64,000 nt of DNA, from assembly GCA_002270565.1 (NCBI GenBank), contig NQMI01000011.1, positions 255,929 to 319,928 of the forward strand, in the 5' to 3' direction. How positions within the stretch are numbered: the first letter of the stretch is position 1; each line of letters opens with the position of its first letter. Below are positions 1-9,433 of the stretch, one piece after another. Made by a program: the position numbers and the translations under genes. Under the pieces are notes generated by a model. That model was given only the letters and a program-made list of their open reading frames with translations. It was not told the DNA's origin and did no database searches. This DNA comes from Stenocarpella maydis. Taxonomy: Eukaryota > Ascomycota > Sordariomycetes > Diaporthales > Diaporthaceae.

Positions 1-991
1 CGCGGATCCGCTAAACTCTCAGGGGTGCCCTTTTTTTTGTACGATATCATAGTACTTCTACCTTGCAATGTGCTACCTGGCGGGTCCAAAACACTCCATA
101 AAAAAAGTATATTCGTAGAATGCCTGCGTGTATTGCGAGTATGTTCACTTAGTGTATGCTATAGGTGGTTAAACAACCACTTACTAGGAAGTTTCTGTTT
201 AGTAAAGGTCAAAACCTTCTCTCATTACCCTGTAAACTAGTCATCAAATGGAACCTATGGCGAGTCTCCTGATTTTTAATGTTCAGACGCTTTTAGGGTG
301 TGCCGACGGGATCGCCGGTCGTATGTTGAAGTGCCGGTGTGCTTGTGATCGCTGGCTAAGATTTCCCCTAGGTGAACCTTAAACCGCTACATGTATGAGG
401 CACGAACCACTTCAACTCGGACCCTCTCAAGATGGCAATAGCCCGTAAGCTTATATGATTTCGCTCTGTGTCAGGGGCTCGAACCCCAGTCACTGTCTGA
501 AAGATCTGTCCCACCCGAGGGCACTACCTATCACATACAGCTTACCCTATGCCGGTTGAAAGAAGCACACGAAATACAAGGTCCGGTAGACTGAGTAATA
601 TAGTTGAGCCGACAGGCTACTCTTTTTTTCGTCCTCGGGGCGCGGTATCGTGGATTTGGTCGTCGGGTCGTTCAACCCCGTACCACAAAGTACCTAGGTA
701 CCAAGACTTCGGTTGCCGTTTAGAGAGCCCTGAGTGATCGGCGACGCATAGGGGTGGAGATACGCTATCCCGAGATCCTTTGAGTTTCCGAGCATCTATT
801 GTCCCATGTATTTGTTTGGATCAATACCAAAGGGTTTAGTTTTGGTGTCAAGCGCTGGGCCATTCCAAATGAGTGCTCCATGCAATCAAGTGTCCTCTTC
901 TTACTATTGTTTGAGTTATTGCGGCACCCTCCTGTCCATTTAAACTTCATTCCCTGTATTGCTTGTGCGTCATCCATAGCTCAACACATCT
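1..991. other. Upstream flank with no supported gene
   Basis: No convincing coding signal was found. The short open frames here have no recognisable domain and overlap each other. The stretch holds a near-perfect palindrome built on GTACCTAGGTAC at 690-701, a motif type that recurs in other intergenic gaps of the window, and a hairpin-like GGGG..CCCC element around 475-488 that resembles part of a tRNA T-arm without the rest of a tRNA. The last few hundred bases must contain the promoter of the type III PKS gene that starts at 992. Confidence 0.5.
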
Positions 992-2321
992 ATGATCATG
1001 AAAGACAACACTCTGAACGACCACATGCAAAATGGCCACACGCAAAATGGCCACACGCAGAACGGTCATGCGCGGAACGGTCATTCTGGCACAGAGTCCT
1101 GTCACTCACCAGTTCCTGATCTTTGGATCACCGGCATCGGCTCGCAGTATCCTCCATATTTGATCCCACCTGAGAAATTTGTCAGCTGGGCTAAGAGATA
1201 CCATGATATCGAGAAACCGGTGTAAACGACGATTCTTCCACTTTTGATTTTGACAAGGCCAAAGCTGACATATAGCCTGCAAAACCAGACTCTCCAGGCT
1301 GCTCAAGCTCACAATGAACAGTGGGATCCAGACGCGTGCCTCATCGATGGATTTTGAGACCGGCTTCGGTTGCCAGCCGGAGGTCCCAACCATTGAGCAA
1401 CTTGATTCGCGGTTCCGCCAGGTCGGTGTTGACCTGACCGTCCAGGCGTGCCGAAAGGCTATACGTGACTGGGGCGGTGAAGCAGAAGAGATTACGCATG
1501 TCATTGGAGTCACCGTCGGTTGCCTGAGCCTTCCCGGCTACGACTATCTGGTGGCCCGCAAGCTCGGATTGGGCTACCATGTCGAGAACATGTTTTTGAA
1601 CGGCATCGGCTGCGCAGGCAGCGTCGCCCTGATGCGAGTAGCCGCCAGTGCCGCCATGGCGGCGACGGCTCGAAAGAGGCCCGCTCGAATTCTTTGCTTT
1701 GCATCTGAGGTCTGCACCATGTATCTGAGGCACCAGTACGCTGAAGCTGAGGTCGCTACTGATATTGAGAACATGGACATCGCGGGCGCCATCTTCGGCG
1801 ATGCGGCATCAGCGTTCATCTTGTGTAATGAACTCGGATTAGATGACCCGGACCAGGCCAAGTTCCAGCTGCTCGAGTGGGAGCGCATGACCGTTCCCGC
1901 CACGATACAGCACATGGGCGCCTTGGTGAAACCGACTGGCTTCACGAGCATCATCTCGAAACAGATTCCGGATATCACCAATCAGGCGGTCCGGCCTCTA
2001 TGGGACAGGCTGCTGCCTTCATACCGTGAAAAGGTCGGTCTTCCAGAAATCGACATCTGCGACTTTGACTGGGCGTTGCATCCCGGTGGAGAAGCGATCA
2101 TCAACAATGTCAAGGACAGCATGGCTTTGACCGACAAACAAATCAGGGCTACTCGACAGATTTACAGGACCAGAGGCAATACTGGGAGCCCCACCACGAT
2201 CTGTGTGCTCGACTTGCTCAGGAATATGGGCATAGGAAAGGACCATGTGGTTGCAGTCAGTTTTGGGCCCGGCGTGGCCAGCGAAATGGCCTTTTTGAGG
2301 CGTTGCCGAAGCGACGAATGA
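992..2321 (+). CDS. Type III polyketide synthase (chalcone/stilbene synthase-like)
   Basis: Predicted fungal type III PKS: a homodimeric ketosynthase that extends an acyl-CoA starter with malonyl-CoA and cyclises the chain, usually to a pyrone, resorcinol or naphthalene. Model: join(992..1221,1289..2321), 420 residues. The intron (67 bp) starts GTAAAC, has a GCTGAC branch site and ends CCAG; it joins EKPV to LSRLLKLT and keeps frame. The catalytic triad is complete: Cys185 in NGIGCAGS, His341 in WALHPGGE, Asn374 in TRGNTGSP. The N-terminus carries a repeated NGH unit (residues about 9-27, from imperfect 15-bp DNA repeats) that is not part of the catalytic fold. It is convergent with the dioxygenase gene. 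The starter and product cannot be read from sequence; the prenyltransferase and methyltransferase nearby suggest an aromatic product. The family is certain; the exact start is less so. Confidence 0.93.
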
Positions 2322-2832
2322 AGGCGCCGTAGTTTTGGTACTTGTTTGTCTAGTCGATTGGTTTATCTTAGAGCAGAGGCGGGTGTCGTTCAAAGTACCC
2401 TGATGCACCGAGCCGTCATAGCTTAGACACATGCGCAGTGCCAAAGATGAGCTTTCTACACGTATCTGTCGAGGCTCCAGCTTCTGGAGAGTAGGTACGG
2501 TTACAAGGTTCTAGCCACGTTCCAACCCGTGGAACTCGCGGTGACTCGCTGGAATACCAGACTCTCATTCTAAAATCGCATCATGTCTGTTTGTTGATTG
2601 GCTATTATATTTAAAGTCTATCGTTGTCAACATTATAGTAAGCTCGTTATCTAACGCTGGGTCTTCGAGTGTTTATGACTATATGAAGAGACCGTCGTAG
2701 CTCCTTTTTAAAACGAAATATGGTATTGCAGCCGCACTAAAACGGGACAAACTAGCCCTAAGTCATATTTCAACCTTCTCATCAGCCCTCGACAATGGGG
2801 CCTAAACTACGTCTCCTGCCCTGATAATGAGT
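2322..2832. other. Convergent intergenic gap between type III PKS and dioxygenase
   Basis: The two flanking genes converge here, so the stretch should hold two 3' untranslated regions. I see no open frame with coding character and no repeat. Part of it (about 2600-2760) is moderately A+T rich. Confidence 0.5.
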
Positions 2833-3923
2833 TCAGATGTCGAGCACCGTTGCTCGCCTCAAGTCCCTCTTGAACTTGCCAGCATAAGTTCCCGGGCCAG
2901 CCTTGTGGATGACAGTTCTACCAAGTAGGTGTTAGTATTGGCATTTGTGTCCAAGTTTCACTCTTCCAGGTCTCTGGACTTGCCTATTGTCCCATATAAT
3001 CAAGTCACCTGGATTATGCCACTCCACTTCGAGCTGATATTTAGCTTGAGTGGCATGCTGTAGGAGCTTCTGCTGCAGTTCCGCCATCTCGTCTTCTTCC
3101 GCCGGCGGACACTCGATGTGGTGCATATACAGCCCCACGTACAGATTAACTCGATTGGATCGTTGGTGTAGCTCAACTAGTCGGTGCTTAGCCATTGGGT
3201 AGGCTAGAGGGTCTAAGTCTTTGAACATGTCGGGGTTGCTTAGTTTCTGCGCATGTTGCCACGAGTGAACTCCAATATAGTTCCTGGACAGAAGCCTCTC
3301 CTTCAAACCCGGCTCGACCTCGTCCAAATCGTCAAAAGCGGTTCTTGTGTCAGAAAACACTGTATTGCCGCCAAGCCCTGGTGGTGGAATCTCGTACGCC
3401 TTAAGTAGACTCCATGATGCACGCTGTTGGCTGTATGCAAGATCAGGATGGAAGTAGGAGGATAGCCGAGAAATGTGCGCATCGGGCCCGTCGGGCGCAA
3501 TGGGCTCTCCTGTCTTTGCATCGACGTTGCTGAGATCTGCGAGTTCGTGGGTCCCAATTCGTGTCTTCACATCACCGAGCACCTGCTTCATGCTGAAAAG
3601 GGGCCCGAACCGACGGGCCAGCTCGATATGGCTGGCGTCATCGAGACCAGTGTCACGGAAGACGAGTACGCCGTACTAGTGGTGGTGAGCTATGTATTCC
3701 ATTTGAAGTGATGCCATGACTAAGAATGCCCCGTGTTTGAAAATGGCAATGGTAGAAAATTTGATCTCACCTTTGTGGATAGTGCTAGAATTTGCTCCCA
3801 TACATTGTCAGAGACGGCTTTCGAGAGATCCACACCCGAGATTTCGGCGCCGAAATAAGGATGCAACTCCTCAATATTGAGCTCGGTAGGAGACTGGCTG
3901 GTAGTGCTTGTAAAGCTCCCCAT
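2833..3923 (-). CDS. TauD/TfdA-type Fe(II)/2-oxoglutarate-dependent dioxygenase
   Basis: Predicted non-heme iron oxygenase using 2-oxoglutarate and O2 to hydroxylate or desaturate a substrate. Model on the minus strand: 3923..3771, 3675..2984, 2917..2833; 309 residues. Intron 1 is GTGAGA..CTAG (95 bp). Intron 2 (66 bp) needs a GC-AG splice: donor GCAAGT after WDNR, acceptor GGTAG. Without it the frame stops early and loses the distal iron ligand; with it the C-terminus reads TVIHKAGPG then KRDLRRATVLDI, a textbook family ending. Likely iron ligands are His127 and Asp129 (FHPDLAY) and His286 (TVIHK); the following KRDLRR holds the 2-oxoglutarate-binding Arg. No signal peptide. It is divergent from the small membrane protein gene, and its place between a type III PKS and an aromatic prenyltransferase suggests a tailoring role. 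Confidence 0.9.
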
Positions 3924-4599
3924 GATTGGTTCTTCTGAGATGAACTTTAACTAGTTTTTGTGCGCCGGCTTCCGCTTGCGGTGTGAAGGCTGGAGAAGCA
4001 AAGGGAAATATAACGTTGCTTTTTCTAGCGCTTGCGACGTGTTGGGGTTCACCTCGGCAGTAGGGCTTGTGAATAATGGCTACAAAATCTTGAGTCCGGG
4101 TTACGTTGTAGATTTTACACTTGCCGATGCGTAATTCCCGAAGCTCGACAATTTGTTAGACCATATCGCCTATGTGACATTGTAAGTGGAAGCTGTGTCT
4201 CAAGTTTGACTAAATGTGGCATGTTATATGCATCTTGACAGCTCTGCAGGCATCCCAAACTTTAACTGACTCAATACTTTTCTATCTGTGCATTGGTAAT
4301 TTCACCCACCAGGTAGCACCTTTGCCCGGTATGGCAACCTAAGTCACCTTTAGTGCGCAGGTGGAGACCTAACTTTTACGATGCCTGCAGGGGTCTTGCA
4401 ATGGTCTACAACACATCTGTCGGAGGTCTGGTTTAAGCATGGAGGTAGTATATATCCGTAAGGACTGAGACCCGTACCATGGTATCAGGCAGCGGCTGGC
4501 TGTACGAGCTCCTACCTAGTACTACTCAATACTTTCTCATTTTCCCAGGAAAAGCCGAGGTTCCCACAAATTACTTTCCACGGTTCAGAGAGGCACAAA
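3924..4599. promoter_or_regulatory. Divergent promoter region with hairpin repeat copy
   Basis: Shared upstream region of the minus-strand dioxygenase and the plus-strand membrane-protein gene. At 4303-4341 it contains a CCACCAGGTAGC block followed by a short hairpin, TTGCC..GGCAA, then a CGCAGGTG block at about 4356. The same arrangement recurs at 8942-9073 upstream of the P450, which argues for either a dispersed repeat or a shared regulatory element. No coding frame is supported. Confidence 0.45.
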
Positions 4600-5007
4600 A
4601 TGCGCGCAGGCAACCTAGCAATCCTCGGACACCTTGTCTTTGAGTCCATGGCATCCATGTCCTTCTTCCTCCAGCCACGCAAGCAACTGCTTGACCCGGC
4701 AGCCAGTGAGGAGGCAGTTTTGGTATGCCACAGCTACGCAGGCACGCTTCTTGCTACCGATGTGCTCTGCCTTCTCTCTCTCATTCGGACTGGTAGCGGA
4801 AAATTCGACGACACCAGCGCCATGATCGCGCAGTCTTTGGCTATCTATCACCTCTTCCCCATCAGACGGGCTTGGGCAAGGATTAAACGGCGTGGAGGCA
4901 ACTACAGGCCCGAAGAGAAGATGGCAGGTGGTCCACCGGGGCATCTTATCATCCACAGTGTTTTGTTTGCAGCTCTGGTCTGGGCAGGTTGGCGTGGAAA
5001 AGAATGA
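4600..5007 (+). CDS. Small predicted four-TM membrane protein
   Basis: An intronless frame of 135 residues. I do not recognise a named family. Hydrophobic segments lie at about residues 5-23, 40-63, 76-90 and 113-131, giving a probable four-pass membrane protein with a basic loop (RRAWARIKRRGG) before the last segment. The mature protein has acidic and Pro-rich linkers and a terminal WAGWRGKE. Similar-looking short membrane proteins of unknown job occur in fungal genomes, so the resemblance to small integral cyclases is only architectural. It lies 303 bp ahead of the prenyltransferase on the same strand, so it may be co-expressed. A function in cyclisation, transport or as a membrane scaffold is possible but unproven. 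Confidence 0.7.
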   Translation: MRAGNLAILGHLVFESMASMSFFLQPRKQLLDPAASEEAVLVCHSYAGTLLATDVLCLLSLIRTGSGKFDDTSAMIAQSLAIYHLFPIRRAWARIKRRGGNYRPEEKMAGGPPGHLIIHSVLFAALVWAGWRGKE

Positions 5008-5310
5008 TATCGGTAGCGGGAAAACTAATTAGCCTAACTTTCGGAGGTGCCCTGCAGGTAGTTTTTCTCCGAGGTTCTATTTGGGTTGAGGCACCGTGAT
5101 AGAGCCTTGGCTCGGAAGTGGGGCATCTTGCACATGGTCTGCTCTTTTGCGTGATTATGGAATTATTCAGCGACCTTTATTTATTGGCATAACCATCTCA
5201 TTCTTCAGATCCGTTATACATACGGTCTTAGCCTAAGGGGCACAACCTTCTTCATTACCCAACCTCCTCAACCTCCGTAATCACGAAGTTTTCGATCATC
5301 GAGGAACGCA
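5008..5310. promoter_or_regulatory. Intergenic region upstream of prenyltransferase
   Basis: A 303-bp gap between two plus-strand genes. It must contain the terminator of the membrane-protein gene and the promoter of the prenyltransferase. A pyrimidine-rich, CAACCTCC-containing run lies just before the start codon at 5311, as is common in fungal promoters. No repeat or open frame stands out. Confidence 0.4.
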
Positions 5311-6288
5311 ATGTCTTTGGCAAATCACGCCAATTCACCAGCTCGTCAATTCCAAGATGATACCAGCTACAATGCAACCAATGTGGCAGATCCCGCTGTT
5401 TTCTCTGCTCCTAGGTTTCTTCAGGACATTGAAAAATTGTCTAAAATTCTTAACGCCCCTTTCTCAGAATCAACTACAAAAGCGGTACTTCGAGTCTACG
5501 AAACGCACTTCGACAACGCCCCCGTGGGATGGCGGATTACCTCTAAGGATTCCACACTCAACTATCGATTTTTCCAGGGCAAACATGCAGATACTGTCGC
5601 TATCGCCATTCAGGCAGGGTTCATCAAGCCCGGCCCCCTGGTTGATTTGGTACAATCCTGGTCTACGCTCTTCAACGGCGAAGTACAACAATGGTGTGAC
5701 TTTGATGCTTCAAAGGGACTTGCAAAGTCATGGCTTTTCCTAGGTCATACACGTCTCATGCAAGATGTTCTTGATCTCGACTTTGTGCCAACTTCGATCC
5801 GCCGTCATCTGAACACTTTCAGAGAGCACGGGTTGGACAGGGTGAGGACTGTTGCTGTGGATTGGCATTCCCAAACGGTCAATATTTACTGGCGTGTGTC
5901 AGGACCACTGTCCAAAGTGCAGGCTGATGGATTGCTCGGGTTAGCAAGCTGTCCACTGCTTGATGATGCAGAAGTTGAGGTGATCAGCAGATGTTCACGC
6001 GCAAGGGACGGGAGCTTTCCATTCGCTCTCACGGTAGACATTGAGTCCGGTGAGATCGGAAGGGCGGCAATTTATGCTACGAAGCTGCCAAGAAACTGTC
6101 TTCCAACCATCGGTGATAGAGTGGCAGTCTTTCTTCAGAATGCGCCGGACTACGACCCAGAAGAGTGGATCACAATTGGCTGGGGGTTCAAGAAGGACGG
6201 GCAAAAGTACATGAAAGCTGAAAAGAGCTACTGCGGGAAATTCATGGCCATCGTGAAGGCGATGATGACCCAAGACCCGAATATTTAG
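5311..6288 (+). CDS. ABBA-fold aromatic prenyltransferase (CloQ/NphB-like)
   Basis: Predicted soluble aromatic prenyltransferase moving a dimethylallyl or longer prenyl group from its diphosphate to an electron-rich aromatic ring. The intronless frame encodes 325 residues, the usual size for the CloQ/NphB group and shorter than the fungal indole DMATS enzymes (over 400 residues). Family-like stretches include FLQDIEKLSKIL near the N-terminus, the basic VGWRITSKDSTLNYRFF strand, the central RVRTVAVDWHSQTVNIYW strand, CSRARDGSFPFALTVDIE and the C-terminal EEWITIGWGFKKDGQKYMKA. There is no DDxxD motif, as expected of the Mg-independent fold. A small group of fungal enzymes of this type that prenylate dihydroxynaphthalenes is known. 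Beside a type III PKS, a likely acceptor is that enzyme's phenolic product; this is inference. Confidence 0.88.
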   Translation: MSLANHANSPARQFQDDTSYNATNVADPAVFSAPRFLQDIEKLSKILNAPFSESTTKAVLRVYETHFDNAPVGWRITSKDSTLNYRFFQGKHADTVAIAIQAGFIKPGPLVDLVQSWSTLFNGEVQQWCDFDASKGLAKSWLFLGHTRLMQDVLDLDFVPTSIRRHLNTFREHGLDRVRTVAVDWHSQTVNIYWRVSGPLSKVQADGLLGLASCPLLDDAEVEVISRCSRARDGSFPFALTVDIESGEIGRAAIYATKLPRNCLPTIGDRVAVFLQNAPDYDPEEWITIGWGFKKDGQKYMKAEKSYCGKFMAIVKAMMTQDPNI

Positions 6289-6896
6289 CAGGAGGGAACG
6301 AGACATGGAATGGCAATGTTCTTCCACAGCGGCCTCTGAACATGTCCTGTAAACTTGGCATAGCATGGATCCATAGATACTACTCGTAGCGTTGTAGGCA
6401 CGAAGGTAGCTGACAAGACAAGATCGACCTGACAAGAGAATTGATGTTTCAGCCAGAACCACACGTCCGCAGACATCCCAAATGCCAAATCTCCTACTTA
6501 GCCACTGTAGCTTACCTACCTAGATAGGTACTTCAGTTGCCATTTGGGGAAAGTGTTGATCGATAGGCCTAAAGCTCATAATAGAAAATGAACATGCGTA
6601 GTTACCCTCTGTGATGCCGTAGGTGGTGTGGGACTTGCATAAAGTATAAATATATCAGGCGAACGCCCTCCGTGCGCCAGGGGTACCCAGGCTAGCACCA
6701 GTCAGCACTAGGTTTCCTCGTTGGGAAGGGTCCGGTATGAGCGCTTGGTTTGCGGGACCTCCTAAGAGCTTGAATTCTTCGACCCATTCTTCAAGCCATT
6801 TAATGCCAGAACACAGATACCAGGGCATTTCCGGCTCTGCAACGGCGACCTCGACTTGATTCCCACGCCAGGGAATACACACGTAACTCCGTGACG
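6289..6896. promoter_or_regulatory. Intergenic region with TATA-like box upstream of the methyltransferase
   Basis: A 608-bp gap. A TATAAATATA box lies at 6645-6654, about 240 bp ahead of the O-methyltransferase start at 6897, and is the clearest core-promoter candidate. A palindromic TACCTACCTAGATAGGTA element lies at 6513-6530. A minus-strand open frame in 6655-7044 overlaps the first methyltransferase exon and has no coding features, so I treat it as a shadow. Confidence 0.45.
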
Positions 6897-8427
6897 ATGG
6901 CTTCCGCGATATCGAAAACCCAAGATCTAAGGGAATTGCGACGAATTCTTCATGAAAACATCGAGGAACTGCTCCTGCAGCTAGAGAGCCATGGCTGGAG
7001 TCCTCCTTCGTTGGGGCAACTTGATCCGGATGTTCTCCTAGCACCTCCAGTTGGCGAGGAACAACGGCGATGTATTGTAAGAGCGTGTGAGAAATTGACG
7101 ACTTTGGTTCAGGGACCCATGGGCGTACGTATTACATTCCAAGAACCAAATATCCATCCCCGTGTGTGGCTGAGGGCTGAGATACCATCGTTCGTCCCAT
7201 TCTGACTTCATGATTTTATAGTGGATGATGCAATCAACTGGAGCACCCGTATTTCCTGCTGCTCTCAATACCGTACTCGAGCTCAAATTGCATCATCTGG
7301 TGTCCAAAGATCCCGACAACCCAACGAGCTTGGAAGATCTGGCAAGGGACAGCGAAGGATCTCAAGAACTGATTAGTAGGTAAGGAGCTACAGTTTGGAA
7401 ATTCATAGGGCTGACTTGTTGCTCAGGCCGCCTGCTTAGATACTTGACCCAGCGATACGTCTTTCGAGAAACCTCACCAGGCTGTTATGTTCACAATGCA
7501 AATTCAGTCATTCTACTGCTAACAGGAGTTGAAGCTCTCATGGGATTATGGTACGCTAGAATTTTTCAGAGACTGGATTGAACAGACATCTAACATAGCG
7601 TAGTTCCGATGACATATTTCGAGCAGCCTCGGCCTTCTCAACAGTAATGAAAGAGAACGATTTCCAAGTGGATAATGGAAGGAGTGCGTTCTCGAAAGCG
7701 TTTCAAAGTACGTATATTCCTGCGAATCCATGTTATTCGTCTGAAAACTCATCATATCCTAGCTGATTTGGATTCGTTCGATTACCTTTATCAGAAGGAA
7801 CCGGATCGAGGCAGTCGCTTCTCCCTTGCGATGACACATTCCACCGGTGATTACGCCTCCAGCCTTGATCTATATCCATTCAACGACCTTCGTGGAGGAG
7901 CTCTTGTGGTTGATGTAGGCGGAGGCAGTGGGCACGTTTCTAACCACATTGCGAAGGCAAATCACCACCTTAAGTTTGTTGTTCAAGACCTTGAGCAACC
8001 TATACGTCTCGGAAAGTCGATCTACAGAGACTCAAGGTTGCCAATCGAGTGGCAGGTGCATAACATCTTTGACCCGCAGCCTGTAACGGGAGCTGATGTG
8101 TATTTCATGCGGCGCGTGTTACATGACCACTCGGATTCTGTTGCAACCAGGGTCTTAAGGAACCTTGTTGCGGCTATGGACAAGACGTCTCGAATTCTAA
8201 TCGAGGACATGGTCGCTCCGGACCTGCACGGTGAGGACAGCGAATGGTTCACCAATCACGCGGACCTTGTCATGATGATGATGCACAATGCCAAAGAGCG
8301 TACACTTGCGCAATGGGATAGTTTGATCAAGCAGGCGGATGAAAGACTTAATATCGTGAAGGTCTGGAAGGGAAAGGGTAACAGCAAAGGAAACTGTGTC
8401 ATTATGGAAGCCGTGTTAAACTTGTAG
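6897..8427 (+). CDS. O-methyltransferase, SAM-dependent (methyltransferase_2 type)
   Basis: Predicted class I O-methyltransferase acting on a phenol or enol hydroxyl. Model: join(6897..7124,7222..7375,7427..7550,7604..7707,7763..8427), 424 residues. The four introns are 97, 51, 53 and 55 bp, all GT..AG. The first in-frame ATG is at 6897; an upstream GTG at 6891 is not a plausible start. The N-terminal half is the winged-helix dimerisation part (ELKLHHLV, ISRLLRYLTQRYVFRE). The SAM-binding glycine motif is VVDVGGGSGH, followed by VVQDLEQP; the catalytic-base region is RRVLHDHSD and ILIEDMVAP follows. All family landmarks survive, so the gene should be functional. It lies on the same strand as the prenyltransferase and P450, supporting a shared pathway, though it might instead serve the neighbouring reducing-PKS pathway. 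Confidence 0.9.
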
Positions 8428-9433
8428 AGTGTATATTCTCTCTACCAATGGTAATTTGGTTGCGGCGATGTGTTTCTCATCGCAATGGTCAAGCTGGAAC
8501 CCACGAAGAAGTCACTCGCTCCTGTGAATTGGATACCAAAAAAGCGGTATTTCATACGAACAATATCCTATTCAAGATCCAAATGAGATAATGCAATAAG
8601 CCACCCGTAAATTTGTTTCCTGATTCCGATCACCACTACCATGCTTCAAATATGGATCCTCACAAAAGCTTGCTTTACTGGAACATATCACAGACAGTTA
8701 AGGAAAATCGAGAAAGGGTGCTTTTGGAAATCACATGCGCAAAGGTCAGAGGACTAGCATCTGGCAGCTTTCAGGCGACTCCCAAGGTCAGACTGAATGA
8801 ATCAGTGCAATGGAGATTTCCCAATCCAGTTGTACATCTGAACATAGCCATGGAAAGCAAGGACTAGGGGGAGAGTTCAAGGAGAATGGTGTCTACGCCT
8901 CGGCAGGCATCCAAAACGCTGCACAGTAACTGCCGATATCAACCTACCAGGTAGCGGGTTGCCCAATATAGCAACCGAAGTACTGTGAAAGTAGTGAGGT
9001 ACGGAGTACAGACTTGGCATATCTCCGCAGGTGTGGACCCACCGGGTCGCACTCTTGCCTACTATAGCAACAGAAACAATTTGCGGCCGTGATGGACAGA
9101 TTTGACATTTGGGACGCATGGAGAGGTGTAGAACAGGCCATGGCCAAAGTTTATATTGAATTTCTCTTAATTAAGCTTTATTACAACGCAGTCGGAAACA
9201 TTAGAAATTGCGGACATAGGTCTTGTGCCGAAGAGAAACTATACCATAGCTTACTAATCTAGAGACAGCTTGTAACCGCTTCCGACCACGCTTGTAGGAC
9301 GTCTTCACATTCTACCTCGTGCTGTCGTAAAATCCTATGTACCTTTTGCCGACGAAGCAAGTTTCTACCTGTGCTATCAAATAGTCTACCCCGAAGAAGC
9401 CTCACCAAATCCTATAGACCTGATCATCTGAGG
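8428..9433. promoter_or_regulatory. Intergenic region with two hairpin-repeat copies
   Basis: A gap of about 1 kb between the methyltransferase and P450 genes. Two related repeat copies lie at 8942-8977 (CTACCAGGTAGC, then GTTGC..GCAAC) and 9036-9073 (CCACCGGGTCGC, then TTGC..GCAA), with a CGCAGGTG block between them at about 9026. An open frame of 84 codons at 8613-8867 has no recognisable features and is not called. The remainder shows no structure I can name. Confidence 0.45.

Noticed and set aside
465..560. tRNA gene suggested by GGGGTTCGAGCCCC
   Set aside because: A T-arm-like hairpin only; no matching acceptor, D-arm or anticodon stem could be drawn.
5311..6288. Indole DMATS-type prenyltransferase
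   Set aside because: At 325 residues it is much shorter than fungal DMATS enzymes and its motifs fit the CloQ/NphB group.
8613..8867. 84-codon frame as a small gene
   Set aside because: No recognisable features, overlaps the presumed 3' flank of the methyltransferase, and no splice partner found.
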